Part shown: positions 35,435 to 46,086 of the stretch, in pieces
How positions within the stretch are numbered: position 1 is the first letter of the stretch
How the letters are laid out: each line of letters starts with the position of its first letter
Origin: an uncultured Clostridia bacterium
GTDB taxonomy: Bacteria; Bacillota; Clostridia; Peptostreptococcales; Anaerovoracaceae
Length of the DNA stretch: 64,000 bases
Reading direction: 5' to 3'
NCBI GenBank assembly: GCA_945928865.1
Contig: CAMENZ010000001.1
Location: forward strand, 1-64,000
The notes under the pieces: model-generated
The model's input: only the letters and a program-made list of their open reading frames with translations
Told to the model about the DNA's origin: nothing
Database searches by the model: none
Made by a program: the position numbers and the translations under genes

Positions 35435-37351
35435 ATGGCGAATATATTAAAGAAAATACCTAATTTCAAATTTCCTAAGTATAAAAATATTGGTGATTTA
35501 GAGGCTTTAAAGGTAGATTATACGGAGGATGATTATAAGAAAATTGAAGAAAAATTAGGGGGTAAAGGCAAGAATAAGAAGCTTTATCCAGGTACTAATT
35601 ATTCAACTGTTAAGGAAATTTTTAATGAATCCACCCGTAAATACAGGGATAAAGAGTTTGTATTAGAAGTTTTTAATAAGAGAAAAGGTTATGAAGAGGT
35701 AACTTACGGTAAATTTAGAAGAGATGTTTTGAATTTCGGAACAGGTCTTACTAAGGTTTTGGGACTGGAAGGTGAAAGAATTGTAATTATTGGAGAGACT
35801 ACTTATGAATGGTATGTTTCCTATATGGCAATGCTTTTAGGTGTGGGAATTGCGGTTCCTGTAGATAAAGAGCTTCCGGAGAATGAATTGGAGAATTTAG
35901 TATCACGCTCTAAAGCGACAGCTATAATATATTCTAGTAAGCATAAGGATATGGTAAAAAAGGTTGCTTTTAAGTGTGATGCTGTAAAGTATTGTATAGA
36001 AATGAATTCCAATGAAGTCGGAGATTTGGTTCATAGAGATAAGAAAAAGAAGGACTTGGTCATAGACGATGAAGCTTTCACTATATTAGGCTTTGATTTC
36101 ATTATGGAAGAGGGTGAAGTTTTCGTAAATTTAGGTGATAATTACTTACTGGAAAAGGAAATTGATCCTGATGCTTTCGCAGTTTTGATTTTTACTAGTG
36201 GAACAACTTCTGCTTCTAAAGGGGTTATGCTTTCCAACAGAAATTTAGCTGCGAATGTCAATGCAGTTACGCCTTATGTAAGGATATATCCGGAAGATAG
36301 ACTTTTTTCTGTATTACCCCTACATCATACCTATGAGTCTACTATAGGCTTTATATATCCTATGGCAATGGGGGCATCCATTGCCGTTTGTCAGGGACTT
36401 AAGCATATAGCTAATAATCTTAAAGAAAGCCAGCCAACAGCTATAATTGCAGTACCACTTTTAATAGAGGCTTTACATAAGAAAATAAATACTACTATTT
36501 CAAAATCCGGCAAAGCAGGGCAGGTTAATACTCTTATAAAGATTACTAACAGTATGAAGGCTTTAGGAATAGATGTTAAGAAGAAAGTTTTTAAAGAAAT
36601 ATATAACAGCTTAGGTGGAAAATTAAGAATTGTGGTTTCCGCTGCTGCACCTATCGATATGAAGGTAGGTAAGTGGTTTGAAGACATGGGAATCCTTTTT
36701 TTACAAGGATATGGACTTACAGAAACAGCACCTATAGCAGCTCTAACTCCGGAATTTGAACCAAAGATTGGTTCTGCCGGTAAAGCTGTAGTGGTAGATC
36801 AAATCAAAATCAAAGAGCCTAATGAAAATGGCGAAGGAGAAATTTTGATAAAGGGCGATACCTTGATGATAGGATACTATGAAGATGAAGTAGCCACAAA
36901 GAATGCTATTCAAGACGGCTGGTTTAACTCGGGAGATATAGGTTATATGGATGAAGATGGATTTATATTCATTACCGGTCGTTCTAAGAATGTAATAGTA
37001 ACACAGAATGGAAAGAATATTTATCCTGAAGAAATAGAATTGCTCTTATCTCATATTGAAGAAATTTCAGAATCCATGGTATATGGAAAAGAGGTCAAGG
37101 GAGAGAAGGAACTTATAGTTACGGCTAGGGTTATTCCTAACTATGATTTTATAAGAGAACAGTATGGATATGATATGGAACATGAGTTTACAAAGGAAGA
37201 AATTTATAAAATAATTTGGGAAAAGATTAGATTAGTAAATAGAAGACTTACAAACTATAAGTGCATTAAAACTTTGGAAATTAAGGAAGGTGCATTTGAA
37301 AAAACTTCCACAATGAAGATTAAAAGATATGCAGAAATAGGAAATAAATAG
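35435..37351 (+). CDS. AMP-forming acyl-CoA synthetase (long-chain fatty acid-CoA ligase type)
   Basis: The 638 residues belong to the adenylate-forming superfamily. Motif A3 is IFTSGTTSASKGVMLSN, A5 is GYGLTETAP, A7/A8 is GWFNSGDIGYMDEDGFIFITGRSKNVIV and the catalytic Lys of A10 is in TSTMKIKR. It should activate an acyl chain as the AMP ester and probably pass it to CoA. The roughly 60-residue N-terminal extension (IPNFKFPKYKNIG) matches the long bacterial group. The exact acid is not evident; no fatty acid genes adjoin it. Confidence 0.9.
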   Translation: MANILKKIPNFKFPKYKNIGDLEALKVDYTEDDYKKIEEKLGGKGKNKKLYPGTNYSTVKEIFNESTRKYRDKEFVLEVFNKRKGYEEVTYGKFRRDVLNFGTGLTKVLGLEGERIVIIGETTYEWYVSYMAMLLGVGIAVPVDKELPENELENLVSRSKATAIIYSSKHKDMVKKVAFKCDAVKYCIEMNSNEVGDLVHRDKKKKDLVIDDEAFTILGFDFIMEEGEVFVNLGDNYLLEKEIDPDAFAVLIFTSGTTSASKGVMLSNRNLAANVNAVTPYVRIYPEDRLFSVLPLHHTYESTIGFIYPMAMGASIAVCQGLKHIANNLKESQPTAIIAVPLLIEALHKKINTTISKSGKAGQVNTLIKITNSMKALGIDVKKKVFKEIYNSLGGKLRIVVSAAAPIDMKVGKWFEDMGILFLQGYGLTETAPIAALTPEFEPKIGSAGKAVVVDQIKIKEPNENGEGEILIKGDTLMIGYYEDEVATKNAIQDGWFNSGDIGYMDEDGFIFITGRSKNVIVTQNGKNIYPEEIELLLSHIEEISESMVYGKEVKGEKELIVTARVIPNYDFIREQYGYDMEHEFTKEEIYKIIWEKIRLVNRRLTNYKCIKTLEIKEGAFEKTSTMKIKRYAEIGNK

Positions 37352-37361
37352 AATTTGATAG

Positions 37362-37388
37362 AAAAGGGGTGCAGTTGCATCCCTTTTT
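37362..37388 (+). terminator. terminator of the gltX/acyl-CoA ligase transcript
   Basis: AAAAGGGGTGCA pairs with TGCATCCCTTTT (one G-T pair), ending in a T run, 10 bases after the stop. Confidence 0.92.
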
Positions 37389-37427
37389 CATACATCTAAC
37401 ATTTGTTCAATGTACCGGTGTTAAAGC

Positions 37428-37472
37428 AACAATAAAAACAGTAAATCTGTGGATTTACTGTTTTTTAGTTGT
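37428..37472 (+). terminator. second, long stem-loop with T run ahead of hrcA
   Basis: AAAAACAGTAAATC and GATTTACTGTTTTT form a perfect 14-bp stem with a TGTG loop; outer CAAC/GTTG bases extend it. It is a full terminator 40 bases after the first one. Between them lies only about 40 bases. The remaining gap to the hrcA promoter (37473-37626) shows nothing else. Confidence 0.85.
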
Positions 37473-37626
37473 TGTAATTTTAATATTTAATTAAATTTTG
37501 ATTCTATCAATACCTGTACTTGACTTAATGGGATTTGGAATATGATGTAATAATTTAACTTGCTATCCCTTAAGCGAACATCATTTGTTATTCACATAAA
37601 TCACATAAAAAACTTAATAAAATATG

Positions 37627-37655
37627 TTGACAGTTGGGAAATAAGGTAGTATATT
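37627..37655 (+). promoter_or_regulatory. sigma-A type promoter of the hrcA operon
   Basis: TTGACA at 37627-37632 and TATATT at 37650-37655 are 17 bases apart. The CIRCE operator begins 11 bases downstream, at the expected transcription start. Confidence 0.9.
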
Positions 37656-37666
37656 TATATCATAAG

Positions 37667-37693
37667 TTAGCACTCGTAGATGGTGAGTGCTAA
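37667..37693 (+). promoter_or_regulatory. CIRCE operator
   Basis: TTAGCACTC, nine spacer bases and GAGTGCTAA give the perfect CIRCE inverted repeat. HrcA, encoded just downstream, binds it and represses the operon until heat shock, so this is autoregulation. Confidence 0.98.
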
Positions 37694-37716
37694 TAGATAA
37701 AAATAGGAGCAAGGTT

Positions 37717-38766
37717 ATGGATTTAAGTGAAAGAAAACTTAAAATTTTATCAGCGATAATTGGTGATTATGTAAGGACTGCCGAACCGGTGGGTTCCAGA
37801 ACTCTTTCTAAAAAACCGGAATTAGGGTATAGCCCTGCAACTATTAGAAATGAAATGGCTGATTTAGAAGAATTAGGTTATTTAACTCATCCCCATACAT
37901 CGGCAGGCAGAGTTCCTTCTGATAAGGCATATAGACTATATGTAAATGCACTTATGGATAAGAAGGAATTATCCAAGGAAGAAAAAACTTTAATTGCTAA
38001 CCGCCTCAAGGGAAGTATGAATGAGTTTGAGAAAACCATAGAACATGCAGCCAGCTTATTAAGTGAGATAACTAATCTTACAAGTTTTGCTATTACACCT
38101 AAGAAAAATGAAGATGTGTTGAAATACATAAATCTTCTGCCTGTAGATTCAGAAACGGTTATCTTAATGATTGTATCTGAAAGTGGCAAGGTAAATAACA
38201 GGGCTATAAAGATGAGTGTGGCATATACAGAAGAGAATTTAAATCTTTTGGCAAAAAATATGACCTATAACTATAAAGGTAAGACCATAAGTCAGGCACT
38301 TACTAATAATATAATTGCAAATTTTGAAACGGATATTATAGCTATGAGTGGCTTGGCAGAGGATTTGATGCCTAACTTTATGAGAACCTTAGAAGATATG
38401 TTAAATGTAAATCTATATATGGAAGGTTTGACTAACATTTTCAATATTCCTGAGTATAGTGATTTAGAAAAGGCTAAGGGTTTCATAGAACTTCTTTCTA
38501 AGAAAGAAGAAATGACTAGGAAGTTGATTGAAAGAGATGATGGCATAACCATTTCTATAGGTGAAGAAAATATTGAGGATGGCTTGCAGGATTGCTCTTT
38601 GATAACTGCCAGCTATGCTATAAATGGTAAATTAGTAGGAAAAATTGGAGTTATAGGACCTACACGAATGGAGTATGGAGAAGTAACTTCCATTATAGAA
38701 TATTTAACAGATAACTTAAATAATGCTTTTAGGTTAGAGGGCGGAGGAGAATATGACGAAGAATAG
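37717..38766 (+). CDS. hrcA: heat-inducible transcription repressor HrcA
   Basis: HrcA represses class I heat-shock genes through CIRCE and is kept active by GroE. The 349 residues have an N-terminal winged-helix domain (LGYSPATIRNEMADLEELGYL) and a C-terminal GAF-like domain (GKIGVIGPTRMEYG). ATG 37717 follows TAGGAGCAAGG; the longer in-frame start at 37687 lies inside CIRCE and is rejected. It leads the operon and overlaps grpE by 14 bases. Confidence 0.97.
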   Translation: MDLSERKLKILSAIIGDYVRTAEPVGSRTLSKKPELGYSPATIRNEMADLEELGYLTHPHTSAGRVPSDKAYRLYVNALMDKKELSKEEKTLIANRLKGSMNEFEKTIEHAASLLSEITNLTSFAITPKKNEDVLKYINLLPVDSETVILMIVSESGKVNNRAIKMSVAYTEENLNLLAKNMTYNYKGKTISQALTNNIIANFETDIIAMSGLAEDLMPNFMRTLEDMLNVNLYMEGLTNIFNIPEYSDLEKAKGFIELLSKKEEMTRKLIERDDGITISIGEENIEDGLQDCSLITASYAINGKLVGKIGVIGPTRMEYGEVTSIIEYLTDNLNNAFRLEGGGEYDEE

Positions 38767-39349
38767 AGAGAATAAAGATTTGAAAGATAAAATTGAAAAA
38801 GATGAAGATTTAACTAAGGATAGTGCAAAATCCGCCCAGCCGGACACTTCGGATTACCAAGAAACAGACAATCAGCCACAAGAGGATAATACTGTCGAGG
38901 CTGATGCTAAGGCAGATGGTCCGAAAGAGGAAGATGCTTTTGAGGAGAAATACCTTAGACTTATGGCAGATTTTCAAAACTTTAGAAAACGGCAAGATAA
39001 AGAAAAGGCTGACATCTATGCTTTTGGAAATGAGAAGTTGGTAAAGGGTATGTTACCTGTAATTGATAATTTTGAGAGAGCCTTAGAGGCAGCAGAAGGA
39101 GCTTCAGGAGCAGAAGGTTTCACAGAAGGTATGGAGCTTATCTTAAAACAGCTTTGGCAAGTTTTGGAGCAGGCAGGTGTGGAAGAAGTTAAGGCAGAGG
39201 GCTGTGAATTCGACCCTAATTATCATAACGCAGTTTTGATGGAAGCCAGCGAAGAACATAAGTCGGGCTATGTAACTACAGTACTGCAAAAAGGTTATAT
39301 GTTAAATGGTAGAGTTTTGAGACCATCTATGGTAAAGGTGGCGGAATAA
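38753..39349 (+). CDS. grpE: nucleotide exchange factor GrpE
   Basis: GrpE releases ADP from DnaK. Of 198 residues, the first 60 are a charged disordered region ([20 protein letters not shown]), followed by the long coiled helix ([23 protein letters not shown]) and the beta-domain with the family signature ending in [21 protein letters not shown] 38753 sits in the hrcA 3' end behind GGCGGAGGAG. Confidence 0.96.
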   Translation: MTKNRENKDLKDKIEKDEDLTKDSAKSAQPDTSDYQETDNQPQEDNTVEADAKADGPKEEDAFEEKYLRLMADFQNFRKRQDKEKADIYAFGNEKLVKGMLPVIDNFERALEAAEGASGAEGFTEGMELILKQLWQVLEQAGVEEVKAEGCEFDPNYHNAVLMEASEEHKSGYVTTVLQKGYMLNGRVLRPSMVKVAE

Positions 39350-39428
39350 GGATTATAAACCTATAAGGGTTCATAATATAAATATTGTTAAAAATGTAAA
39401 AGAATATAGATTTCAGGAGGATTTAAAA

Positions 39429-41279
39429 ATGGCAAAAATAATTGGTATCGATTTAGGAACAACAAATTCATGCGTATCCGTTTTAGAAGGCGGAGAGCCT
39501 ACAGTTATTGCTAATGCAGAAGGTATGAGAACAACTCCTTCCGTAGTAGCATTTAAAAAAGATGGAGAAAGATTAGTTGGAGAAACTGCTAAAAGACAGT
39601 CTGTAACTAATCCGGAGAGAACTATTGCTTCCATAAAAAGACATATGGGAGAAAACTATAAGGTGTCTATAGATGGTAAGGATTATACACCTCAGGATAT
39701 TTCTGCAATGATTCTTACAAAATTAAAAAATGATGCAGAAGCATATTTAGGAGATAAGGTAACAGAAGCTGTAATCACAGTACCTGCTTATTTCTCAGAT
39801 GCTCAGAAGCAGGCTACAAAGGATGCAGGTAAAATTGCCGGCTTAGAAGTAAAGAGAATTATTAATGAGCCTACAGCAGCTTCCCTTGCTTATGGTCTTG
39901 ATAAGGAAGCCGGTGCACATAAGATTTTAGTATATGACTTAGGAGGCGGTACTTTCGACGTATCCATTCTTGAATTAGGAGATGGTGTTTTCGAAGTATT
40001 AGCTACTAACGGTGACACTCACTTAGGCGGAGATGATTTTGATGAAGTGCTTTTGAAATGGCTTGCAGATGAATTCGCTAAGGAACACGGTGTAGACTTA
40101 AGAAATGACAAGATGGCTCACCAGAGATTAAAGGAAGCGGCTGAAAAGGCTAAGAAAGAGCTTTCATCTTCTCAAACTACTAATATTAACTTACCGTTCA
40201 TAACAGTTACAGGAGAAGGTCCACTTCATATGAATGTTGATCTTAGCCGTGCAAAATTTGAACAGCTTACTGAACATCTAGTTCAGAGAACTATTGAACC
40301 TATGCAGAAAGCTATGAGCGATGCCGGAGTTTCAAATTCAGACATTGAAAAGGTTATCTTAGTAGGAGGTTCTACTAGAATTCCTGCTGTTCAGGAAGCT
40401 GTAAAGAAGGTTACAGGTAAGGAACCATTTAAGGGAATTAATCCGGATGAATGTGTAGCAGTAGGTGCTGCAATTCAGGCAGGTGTTTTAACAGGTGAAG
40501 TTCATGATGTATTGTTATTAGATGTAACACCGCTTTCACTTTCAATCGAAACTTTAGGTGGAGTTGCTACTAAACTTATAGAAAGAAATACAACTATACC
40601 TACAAAGAAATCTCAGATTTTCTCAACTGCAGCTGATAACCAGACAGCAGTAGATATTCATGTAATGCAGGGTGAAAGAGATATGGCAGCAGGAAACACT
40701 ACCTTAGGAAGATTCCAGCTTACAGGTATCGCACCGGCTCCACGTGGAATTCCTCAGATTGAAGTAACCTTTGATATAGATGCTAACGGTATCGTTAATG
40801 TATCTGCTAAGGATATGGGAACAGGTAAGGAGCAGAGAATTACTATTACATCTTCTACTAACCTTTCTGAAGAGGAAATCAATAAGAAGGTTAAGGAAGC
40901 GGAAGCTTATGCAGAAGAAGATAAGAAGAGAAAAGAAGAAGTCGAAAGCAGAAATAAGGCTGAATCTTTAATCTATGAAACCGATAAATCATTAAAGGAA
41001 TTAGATGGAAAAATTTCAGAAGATGAAAAACAGCAGATTACAGAAGCTAAGGACCAGCTTCAGTCAGTTCTTAATAACGGAACTTTAGATCAGATTAAAG
41101 AAAAGACAGAAGCTTTAACTGAAAAGTTCCACATTATTTCCACTAAGCTCTATGAACAGGCTCAGGCTGCACAACAGGCGGCAGGTCAGCAGGGTGGTGG
41201 ATTCCAGCAAGGTCAGGCAGCTACACAGGAAGATAATGTAGTAGATGCAGACTATACTGTAGTGGACGAAGATAAATAA
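39429..41279 (+). CDS. dnaK: molecular chaperone DnaK (Hsp70)
   Basis: The 616 residues show [11 protein letters not shown] at the start, the ATPase motifs [28 protein letters not shown] and [13 protein letters not shown], then the substrate domain with [14 protein letters not shown] and a Gln/Gly-rich tail ending in an acidic [11 protein letters not shown]. It folds and protects proteins with DnaJ and GrpE in the cytoplasm. CAGGAGGAT precedes the ATG. It is under the CIRCE promoter. Confidence 0.98.
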   Translation: MAKIIGIDLGTTNSCVSVLEGGEPTVIANAEGMRTTPSVVAFKKDGERLVGETAKRQSVTNPERTIASIKRHMGENYKVSIDGKDYTPQDISAMILTKLKNDAEAYLGDKVTEAVITVPAYFSDAQKQATKDAGKIAGLEVKRIINEPTAASLAYGLDKEAGAHKILVYDLGGGTFDVSILELGDGVFEVLATNGDTHLGGDDFDEVLLKWLADEFAKEHGVDLRNDKMAHQRLKEAAEKAKKELSSSQTTNINLPFITVTGEGPLHMNVDLSRAKFEQLTEHLVQRTIEPMQKAMSDAGVSNSDIEKVILVGGSTRIPAVQEAVKKVTGKEPFKGINPDECVAVGAAIQAGVLTGEVHDVLLLDVTPLSLSIETLGGVATKLIERNTTIPTKKSQIFSTAADNQTAVDIHVMQGERDMAAGNTTLGRFQLTGIAPAPRGIPQIEVTFDIDANGIVNVSAKDMGTGKEQRITITSSTNLSEEEINKKVKEAEAYAEEDKKRKEEVESRNKAESLIYETDKSLKELDGKISEDEKQQITEAKDQLQSVLNNGTLDQIKEKTEALTEKFHIISTKLYEQAQAAQQAAGQQGGGFQQGQAATQEDNVVDADYTVVDEDK

Positions 41280-41310
41280 GCAACAAAATCAAGAAATATT
41301 TTAAGGAATT

Positions 41311-41335
41311 CCAAGTCTTTATTAGGGAGACTTGG
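41311..41335 (+). other. stem-loop between dnaK and dnaJ
   Basis: CCAAGTCT and AGACTTGG form a perfect 8-bp stem with a 9-base loop, 33 bases before the dnaJ start, without a T run. It could lower dnaJ expression relative to dnaK or mark an mRNA cleavage point. Confidence 0.55.
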
Positions 41336-41367
41336 ACTTTCCTATTCTAATAGAAAAGGTAAGATAT

Positions 41368-42519
41368 ATGGCAGAAAAAAGAGACTATTACGAAGTCTTA
41401 GGGCTTCAAAAAGGTGCCGGAGATGATGAAGTAAAAAAGGCCTTTAGAAAAATGGCTATGAAATATCATCCTGATAAAAATCAAGGCAATAAAGAAGCTG
41501 AAGAAAAATTCAAAGAAATAAATGAAGCCTATGGCATTTTATCTGACCCGGATAAAAAAGCTAAGTATGATAAATTCGGTTTTGCAGGGGTTGATCCTAA
41601 TGCCGGATTCGGTGGTGGCGGCGCAGGTTTTGGAGGTTTTAGTGGCTTCGAAGATATATTCGATATGTTTGGCTTCGGAGGAGGCAGAGGCTTCGGTGGC
41701 TTTGGCGGCAATAATCGCAATCCTAATCAACCGAGAAAAGGGCAAGATTTACAGAAGTCTATAGATATAACCTTTGAAGAGGCAGCTTTTGGAACTAAAA
41801 AGACTATTCGCCTTACTAAGAACTCCACCTGTGATCATTGCCATGGAGAAGGCAATGAGCCTGGCACTTCTAAGAAGACCTGTGATAAATGTGGCGGAAC
41901 AGGGCAGGTGAGTCATGTTCAGAGAACGCCTTTCGGTCAATTCCAATCTGTATCCCAGTGTGATAAATGTGGAGGTACAGGTAAGATTATTGAGCAGCAT
42001 TGCAAAACTTGTGGAGGCAAAGGTACTGTTAGAAAGACTTCATCTATAGAAATCAGTATTCCGGCAGGTGTGGATAATGATACAGTAATTCCAATTAAAG
42101 GACAGGGAGAGCCGGGAGCGAATGGAGGTCCAAATGGAGATTTATACATTGTGCTTAACATCAAACCTCATAAGATGTTTAAGCGTTCCTATTATGACCT
42201 TTATCTTGACATTCCTATCAGCTTTGAACAGGCAGCTTTGGGTGGAGAAATTGTGGTGCCGACTTTGGAAGGCAAGGTCAAGTACAAAATCCCTGCAGGA
42301 ACACAGGCAGGAACTAAGTTTAGACTTAAGGACAAGGGTATAAAATACTTAAGGCGTGAAGCTAAGGGTGATTTATATGTTACAGTTAGCATTGAAATTC
42401 CAACAAAGCTGAATTCTAAACAGAAAAAAGCTATTCAGGATATGTCTAAGGTGGTTACAGAAGATTGTTACCAGAAAAAGACAAGTTTTAAGGATAAGAT
42501 AAAGGAACTATTTAGCTAA
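41368..42519 (+). CDS. dnaJ: chaperone protein DnaJ
   Basis: DnaJ delivers clients to DnaK and stimulates its ATPase. The 383 residues have the J-domain with HPD (KYHPDKNQG), a Gly/Phe-rich linker (about 75-115), the zinc domain with four CxxCxGxG modules ([32 protein letters not shown]) and the C-terminal beta domains. ATG 41368 ([12 protein letters not shown]) is the family start; the in-frame ATG at 41332 lies within the hairpin and is rejected. Confidence 0.97.
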   Translation: MAEKRDYYEVLGLQKGAGDDEVKKAFRKMAMKYHPDKNQGNKEAEEKFKEINEAYGILSDPDKKAKYDKFGFAGVDPNAGFGGGGAGFGGFSGFEDIFDMFGFGGGRGFGGFGGNNRNPNQPRKGQDLQKSIDITFEEAAFGTKKTIRLTKNSTCDHCHGEGNEPGTSKKTCDKCGGTGQVSHVQRTPFGQFQSVSQCDKCGGTGKIIEQHCKTCGGKGTVRKTSSIEISIPAGVDNDTVIPIKGQGEPGANGGPNGDLYIVLNIKPHKMFKRSYYDLYLDIPISFEQAALGGEIVVPTLEGKVKYKIPAGTQAGTKFRLKDKGIKYLRREAKGDLYVTVSIEIPTKLNSKQKKAIQDMSKVVTEDCYQKKTSFKDKIKELFS

Positions 42520-42527
42520 AGGTAGGC

Positions 42528-42565
42528 TAGGGAGATTTTGCGAACAGCAGGGTCTCCTATTTTAT
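42528..42565 (+). terminator. terminator of the hrcA-dnaJ operon
   Basis: TAGGGAGA pairs with TCTCCTA with one bulged G, followed by TTTTATTTG, just after dnaJ. Confidence 0.75.
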
Positions 42566-42603
42566 TTGTTTAAATTTGTATCGGTAAAAATTGATAAAAA
42601 CAT

Positions 42604-42633
42604 TGACTATATTGTAACTATATACTTTATAAT
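42604..42633 (+). promoter_or_regulatory. promoter of the GPH-type transporter gene
   Basis: TTGACT at 42604 and TATAAT at 42628 are 18 bases apart, about 30 bases before the ATG. Confidence 0.7.
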
Positions 42634-42661
42634 TGTTGTAGTGAAATTTTAGGAGGATAAA

Positions 42662-44041
42662 ATGTTATCTTTTAAGACAAAACTTTCTTATGGCATAGGG
42701 GGAATATGTGATAATACTCTGTACACTTTGTCGGGAACATATCTTCTCATATATCTTACGACGGTGGCAGGGGTGGAACCTATGGCAGCAGGAACCATTT
42801 CGGCTATTGGCTCTATATGGGAAGCCTTAGTGGGACCGGTAGTGGCTTTTATGTCTGATAATATGGAGTCAAAATATGGTAGGAGAAAGCCTTTTTTAAT
42901 ATTTGCAGCCTTTCCTATCGCTATAATTACCAGTTTACTGTTTACGACTGTAGGATTTTCACAGACGGGCAAGGTGGTCTATTATATAGTGGTGATTATG
43001 CTATATTGGACAGCTTTTTCCACAGGTTTTTTACCTTATATGTCTTGGGGAGCAGATCTGACTGATGACTATCATGAGAGGACTGTACTTCGTTCCTATG
43101 CCTATGTGTTTAATCAAGTTGGAATGTGTATAGGAATGGTACTTCCTACCATTATAGTAGATTTGGCTATGAATTCAGGTTATACACCGTCTAGAGGATG
43201 GCAGTTGGTAGGTGTTTTTTCGGGTGTGTGCGCAGGAGCTTCGCTTTTAATATGTGCTTTAACTATTCATAAGGATGACAAAGTGGATTTTGAGAGGAAA
43301 ACCACTAAAAGCACAAAATATGACATAGGAAAATTAAAAATTGTAATTTCAGAATATTTTTCTATACTTAAACTCAGATCTATTAGGTATTTAATAGGAG
43401 CCTCGATGGTTTTCTTAGTGGCAGAAATTATTTTTGCAGCGGACAGAATTTATTTTATGACCTATAATGCAGGACTTAAGGCGGGGTGGATTTCAGCCTT
43501 TATGCTTATGACTACTTTGGGGGGTGTGGTTTTCGTACCTTTTTTAGAGAGAGCGGCTAAAAAATATGAAAAGAAAGAAGTTTTCTTAGGAACCATAGGG
43601 CTTTCAGGATTTTTAATGATTGGAGCCAGATTGTTTAATATAGAAAATGTTATAGGTTGCAGTTTAGTTTGCATAATTTATGCCTTAGCTAATACTGCAT
43701 ATTGGCAGTTAATGCCTTCCATGATATATGATGTATGTGAGGTTGATGAACTTAAAAGCGGTAAAAAACATTCGGGGGCTGTGATTTCTTTTCAGGCATT
43801 ATCTGAATCTTTATCTATAGCTTTTGGCTTACAGATTTTAGGTTTTATATTATCTAAAAGTGGCTTTGATAAAAGTGCTTCGGTTCAGTCTATTCATGTA
43901 GAGTTTTGGATAGAAAATGCTTTTACATTTATTCCCGGACTTTTGATGATTATAGTGGCTATAATTATGATAGGCTATCCGATTACAAAGGAAGTATTTG
44001 AAGGAGTTCTCATGGAACTTGAAAGGAGAAAAATAGAGTAA
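42662..44041 (+). CDS. MFS transporter of the GPH (MelB-like) cation symporter group
   Basis: The 459 residues have twelve membrane segments. The early YGIGGICDNTLYTLSGTYLL and the loop after TM2 with SDNMESKYGRRKPFL are typical of glycoside-pentoside-hexuronide:cation symporters. The central loop (HKDDKVDFERKTTKSTKYD) separates the halves. No sugar-metabolism gene is next to it, so the substrate is open. AGGAGGAT precedes the ATG. It is a single gene with its own promoter. Confidence 0.88.
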   Translation: MLSFKTKLSYGIGGICDNTLYTLSGTYLLIYLTTVAGVEPMAAGTISAIGSIWEALVGPVVAFMSDNMESKYGRRKPFLIFAAFPIAIITSLLFTTVGFSQTGKVVYYIVVIMLYWTAFSTGFLPYMSWGADLTDDYHERTVLRSYAYVFNQVGMCIGMVLPTIIVDLAMNSGYTPSRGWQLVGVFSGVCAGASLLICALTIHKDDKVDFERKTTKSTKYDIGKLKIVISEYFSILKLRSIRYLIGASMVFLVAEIIFAADRIYFMTYNAGLKAGWISAFMLMTTLGGVVFVPFLERAAKKYEKKEVFLGTIGLSGFLMIGARLFNIENVIGCSLVCIIYALANTAYWQLMPSMIYDVCEVDELKSGKKHSGAVISFQALSESLSIAFGLQILGFILSKSGFDKSASVQSIHVEFWIENAFTFIPGLLMIIVAIIMIGYPITKEVFEGVLMELERRKIE

Positions 44042-44152
44042 AAAATAGGTTGGATAGGTGTAAATTATGTAGGAGCTGATTTGTAAGATTTCTTTTATAA
44101 TTCATTTCTTTAATATATGTTTAAATTTTGTCAAAAAATTCATGTTTAAATA

Positions 44153-44180
44153 TTGACAATTAAAATCTAAGTAGTATTAT
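44153..44180 (+). promoter_or_regulatory. promoter of the short-chain fatty acid transporter gene
   Basis: TTGACA at 44153 and TATTAT at 44175 are 16 bases apart, about 70 bases before the start codon. The rest of the 207-base gap (44042-44248) shows no other feature. Confidence 0.72.
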
Positions 44181-44248
44181 AAGAGATGAGGACTTGATTA
44201 TACATACAAGTCGAAATTATTCATTTATTTTATTTTAGGAGGGATTTT

Positions 44249-45598
44249 ATGTTTAAGAAAATCACTAACGCTTGCGTTAAGGTAGTAAACAGATGGCTAC
44301 CTGACCCATTCTTATTCGCAATCATTCTTACAATCGTAGTTTTCGTTTCAGCTATGATTGGAACTCATCAGGGACCTTTAGAAATGGTTACTGCTTGGGG
44401 TAATGATACCGGATTTTGGAGCTTATTAGGCTTCTCCATGCAGATGGCATTAGTATTAGTATTAGGTACTGCTATGGCTTCTGCAAGCATATGTAAAAAA
44501 GTTTTAGGTTACATAGCTGGAGTAGCGCAGGATAAGAAATCAGCTATATTGGTAGTTACTTTTGTATCTACAATTTGCTGCTGGTTAAACTGGGGCTTTG
44601 GACTTATTGCAGGTGCTTTACTTGCTAAAGAAGTTGCAAAGAGAGTTAATACTGTGGACTACCCATTATTAATTGCTTCTGCTTATTCCGGTTTCGTTAT
44701 TTGGCATGCCGGTTTATCCGGTTCCATTCCGCTTCAAATTGCTAGCCCAACCGGATATGTAATTTTAGAACAGACATATCAGGCAACTACTGCTGAGACA
44801 ATTTTCCACCCAATGAACCTTATTATGTGTGGAGTTATCTTAGTACTTATGCCTTTTGTAAACTACGCAATGCATCCGGATGAAAAGAACACAATTTTAG
44901 TAAATCCAGCTTTATTAGCAGATGAACAAGAAAAACATTATACTGTTGAAACACCGGCAGAAAAGATTGAACATTCTAAGGTTTTATGGTTCATCACAGT
45001 TGTTTTAGGATTTGCTTATATTCTTAAGTATTTATTCTTAGACAAACTTCCTTTAGGACTTAATATTGTAAATATGTTATTTATGTTCCTTGGAATTTTA
45101 TTCCATGGAAATTTAAGAAAATATGTAGATGCTATCGCTGAAGCAGCAGCAGGTGCTTCCGGTATCATACTTCAGTTCCCATTCTATGCAGGTATTATGG
45201 GTCTTATGACAGCTAAAAATATGGATGGAGTTTGCTTAGCAGGAATCATTTCTGACTTCTTCGTAAGCATTTCCACAGGAGTTACTTTCCCTGTATGGAC
45301 ATTCCTTTCTGCAGGTATTGTAAACTTCTTCGTTCCATCCGGTGGTGGACAGTGGGCTGTTCAGGGTCCTATTGTAATGCCGGCAGCAGCTAAGATGGGT
45401 GTTGAAGCAGGTAGAGCATGTATGGCTATCGCTTGGGGTGACCAGTGGACAAATATGATTCAACCATTCTGGGCATTACCGGCTTTAGGAGTAGCAGGAT
45501 TATCCGCAAGAAATGTAATGGGATACTGTGTAATGGTTCTTTTATTTACAGGAATTGTTGCAGTAGCAGGCTTCGTTGCATGGGGAATGTTCTTCTGA
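44249..45598 (+). CDS. short-chain fatty acid transporter (AtoE/TIGR00366 family)
   Basis: The 449 residues form about 12 membrane segments. WLPDPFLFAIILTIVVF at the start, WLNWGFGLIAGALLAKEVAK, YSGFVIWHAGLSGSIPLQIA and FFVPSGGGQWAVQGPI are the family hallmarks. The family includes E. coli AtoE for short-chain fatty acids, so uptake or release of butyrate-type acids is likely in this fermenter. Codon use is richer in C-ending codons (TTC, ATC) than in the neighbours, a sign of strong expression. The gene has its own promoter and GGAGGGA SD. Confidence 0.9.
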   Translation: MFKKITNACVKVVNRWLPDPFLFAIILTIVVFVSAMIGTHQGPLEMVTAWGNDTGFWSLLGFSMQMALVLVLGTAMASASICKKVLGYIAGVAQDKKSAILVVTFVSTICCWLNWGFGLIAGALLAKEVAKRVNTVDYPLLIASAYSGFVIWHAGLSGSIPLQIASPTGYVILEQTYQATTAETIFHPMNLIMCGVILVLMPFVNYAMHPDEKNTILVNPALLADEQEKHYTVETPAEKIEHSKVLWFITVVLGFAYILKYLFLDKLPLGLNIVNMLFMFLGILFHGNLRKYVDAIAEAAAGASGIILQFPFYAGIMGLMTAKNMDGVCLAGIISDFFVSISTGVTFPVWTFLSAGIVNFFVPSGGGQWAVQGPIVMPAAAKMGVEAGRACMAIAWGDQWTNMIQPFWALPALGVAGLSARNVMGYCVMVLLFTGIVAVAGFVAWGMFF

Positions 45599-45764
45599 TT
45601 TTTAAACGGGCAGATATATTATGATAATAAAGTGACAGGATTTTAAAAATTACTTGACAAGTAATAAACTAAGTATATATAATGAAATTGAGTATAAGAT
45701 TATTTTAAATGATTGAAATAATCTTAATCGTGATTAAATGTGCGACCCGGTTTGAGTATTTACT

Positions 45765-45998
45765 TTTACCGGACACACATACTTGTCTGAAAAGGCAAGG
45801 GAATCAGGTGAAAGTCCTGAACATACTTGAAACACTTAAAAGTTATTAAGTGTTTCAAGCTATAGCTGTGAGCAAGTTGTATATATCCATTTGTGAAAAC
45901 AAGTCACTGGCGTCTGTAGTGGATTAGCTGGGAAGGCGAGATATATATAAGTGATATGAAAAAGCATATCTCAAACTTGTAAGTCAGAAGACCTGCGA
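45765..45998 (+). promoter_or_regulatory. cobalamin riboswitch
   Basis: The conserved core is present in order: AAAAGGCAAGGGAATCAGGTG with AAAGTCCTGAAC, a long P6-type hairpin (CTTGAAACACTT / AAGTGTTTCAAG), GCTATAGCTGTGAGCAAG, TGTGAAAACAAGTCACTGG, GCTGGGAAGGCGAG, and the B12 box AAGTCAGAAGACCTGC at 45981-45996. It binds adenosylcobalamin or a related corrinoid. It lies on the strand and upstream of the surface protein gene at 46193, with a terminator in between. Confidence 0.96.
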
Positions 45999-46086
45999 AA
46001 ACTCATATTTAAAATTGAGGAGAATGAACTTCTATTTATATTGCTGAAATTTATTTTATTCTCAGAATCTTGAATTTGATGTTGAT

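Noticed and set aside
37687..37716. Upstream start for hrcA
   Set aside because: It lies inside the CIRCE operator and has no SD; ATG 37717 with TAGGAGC fits the family start.
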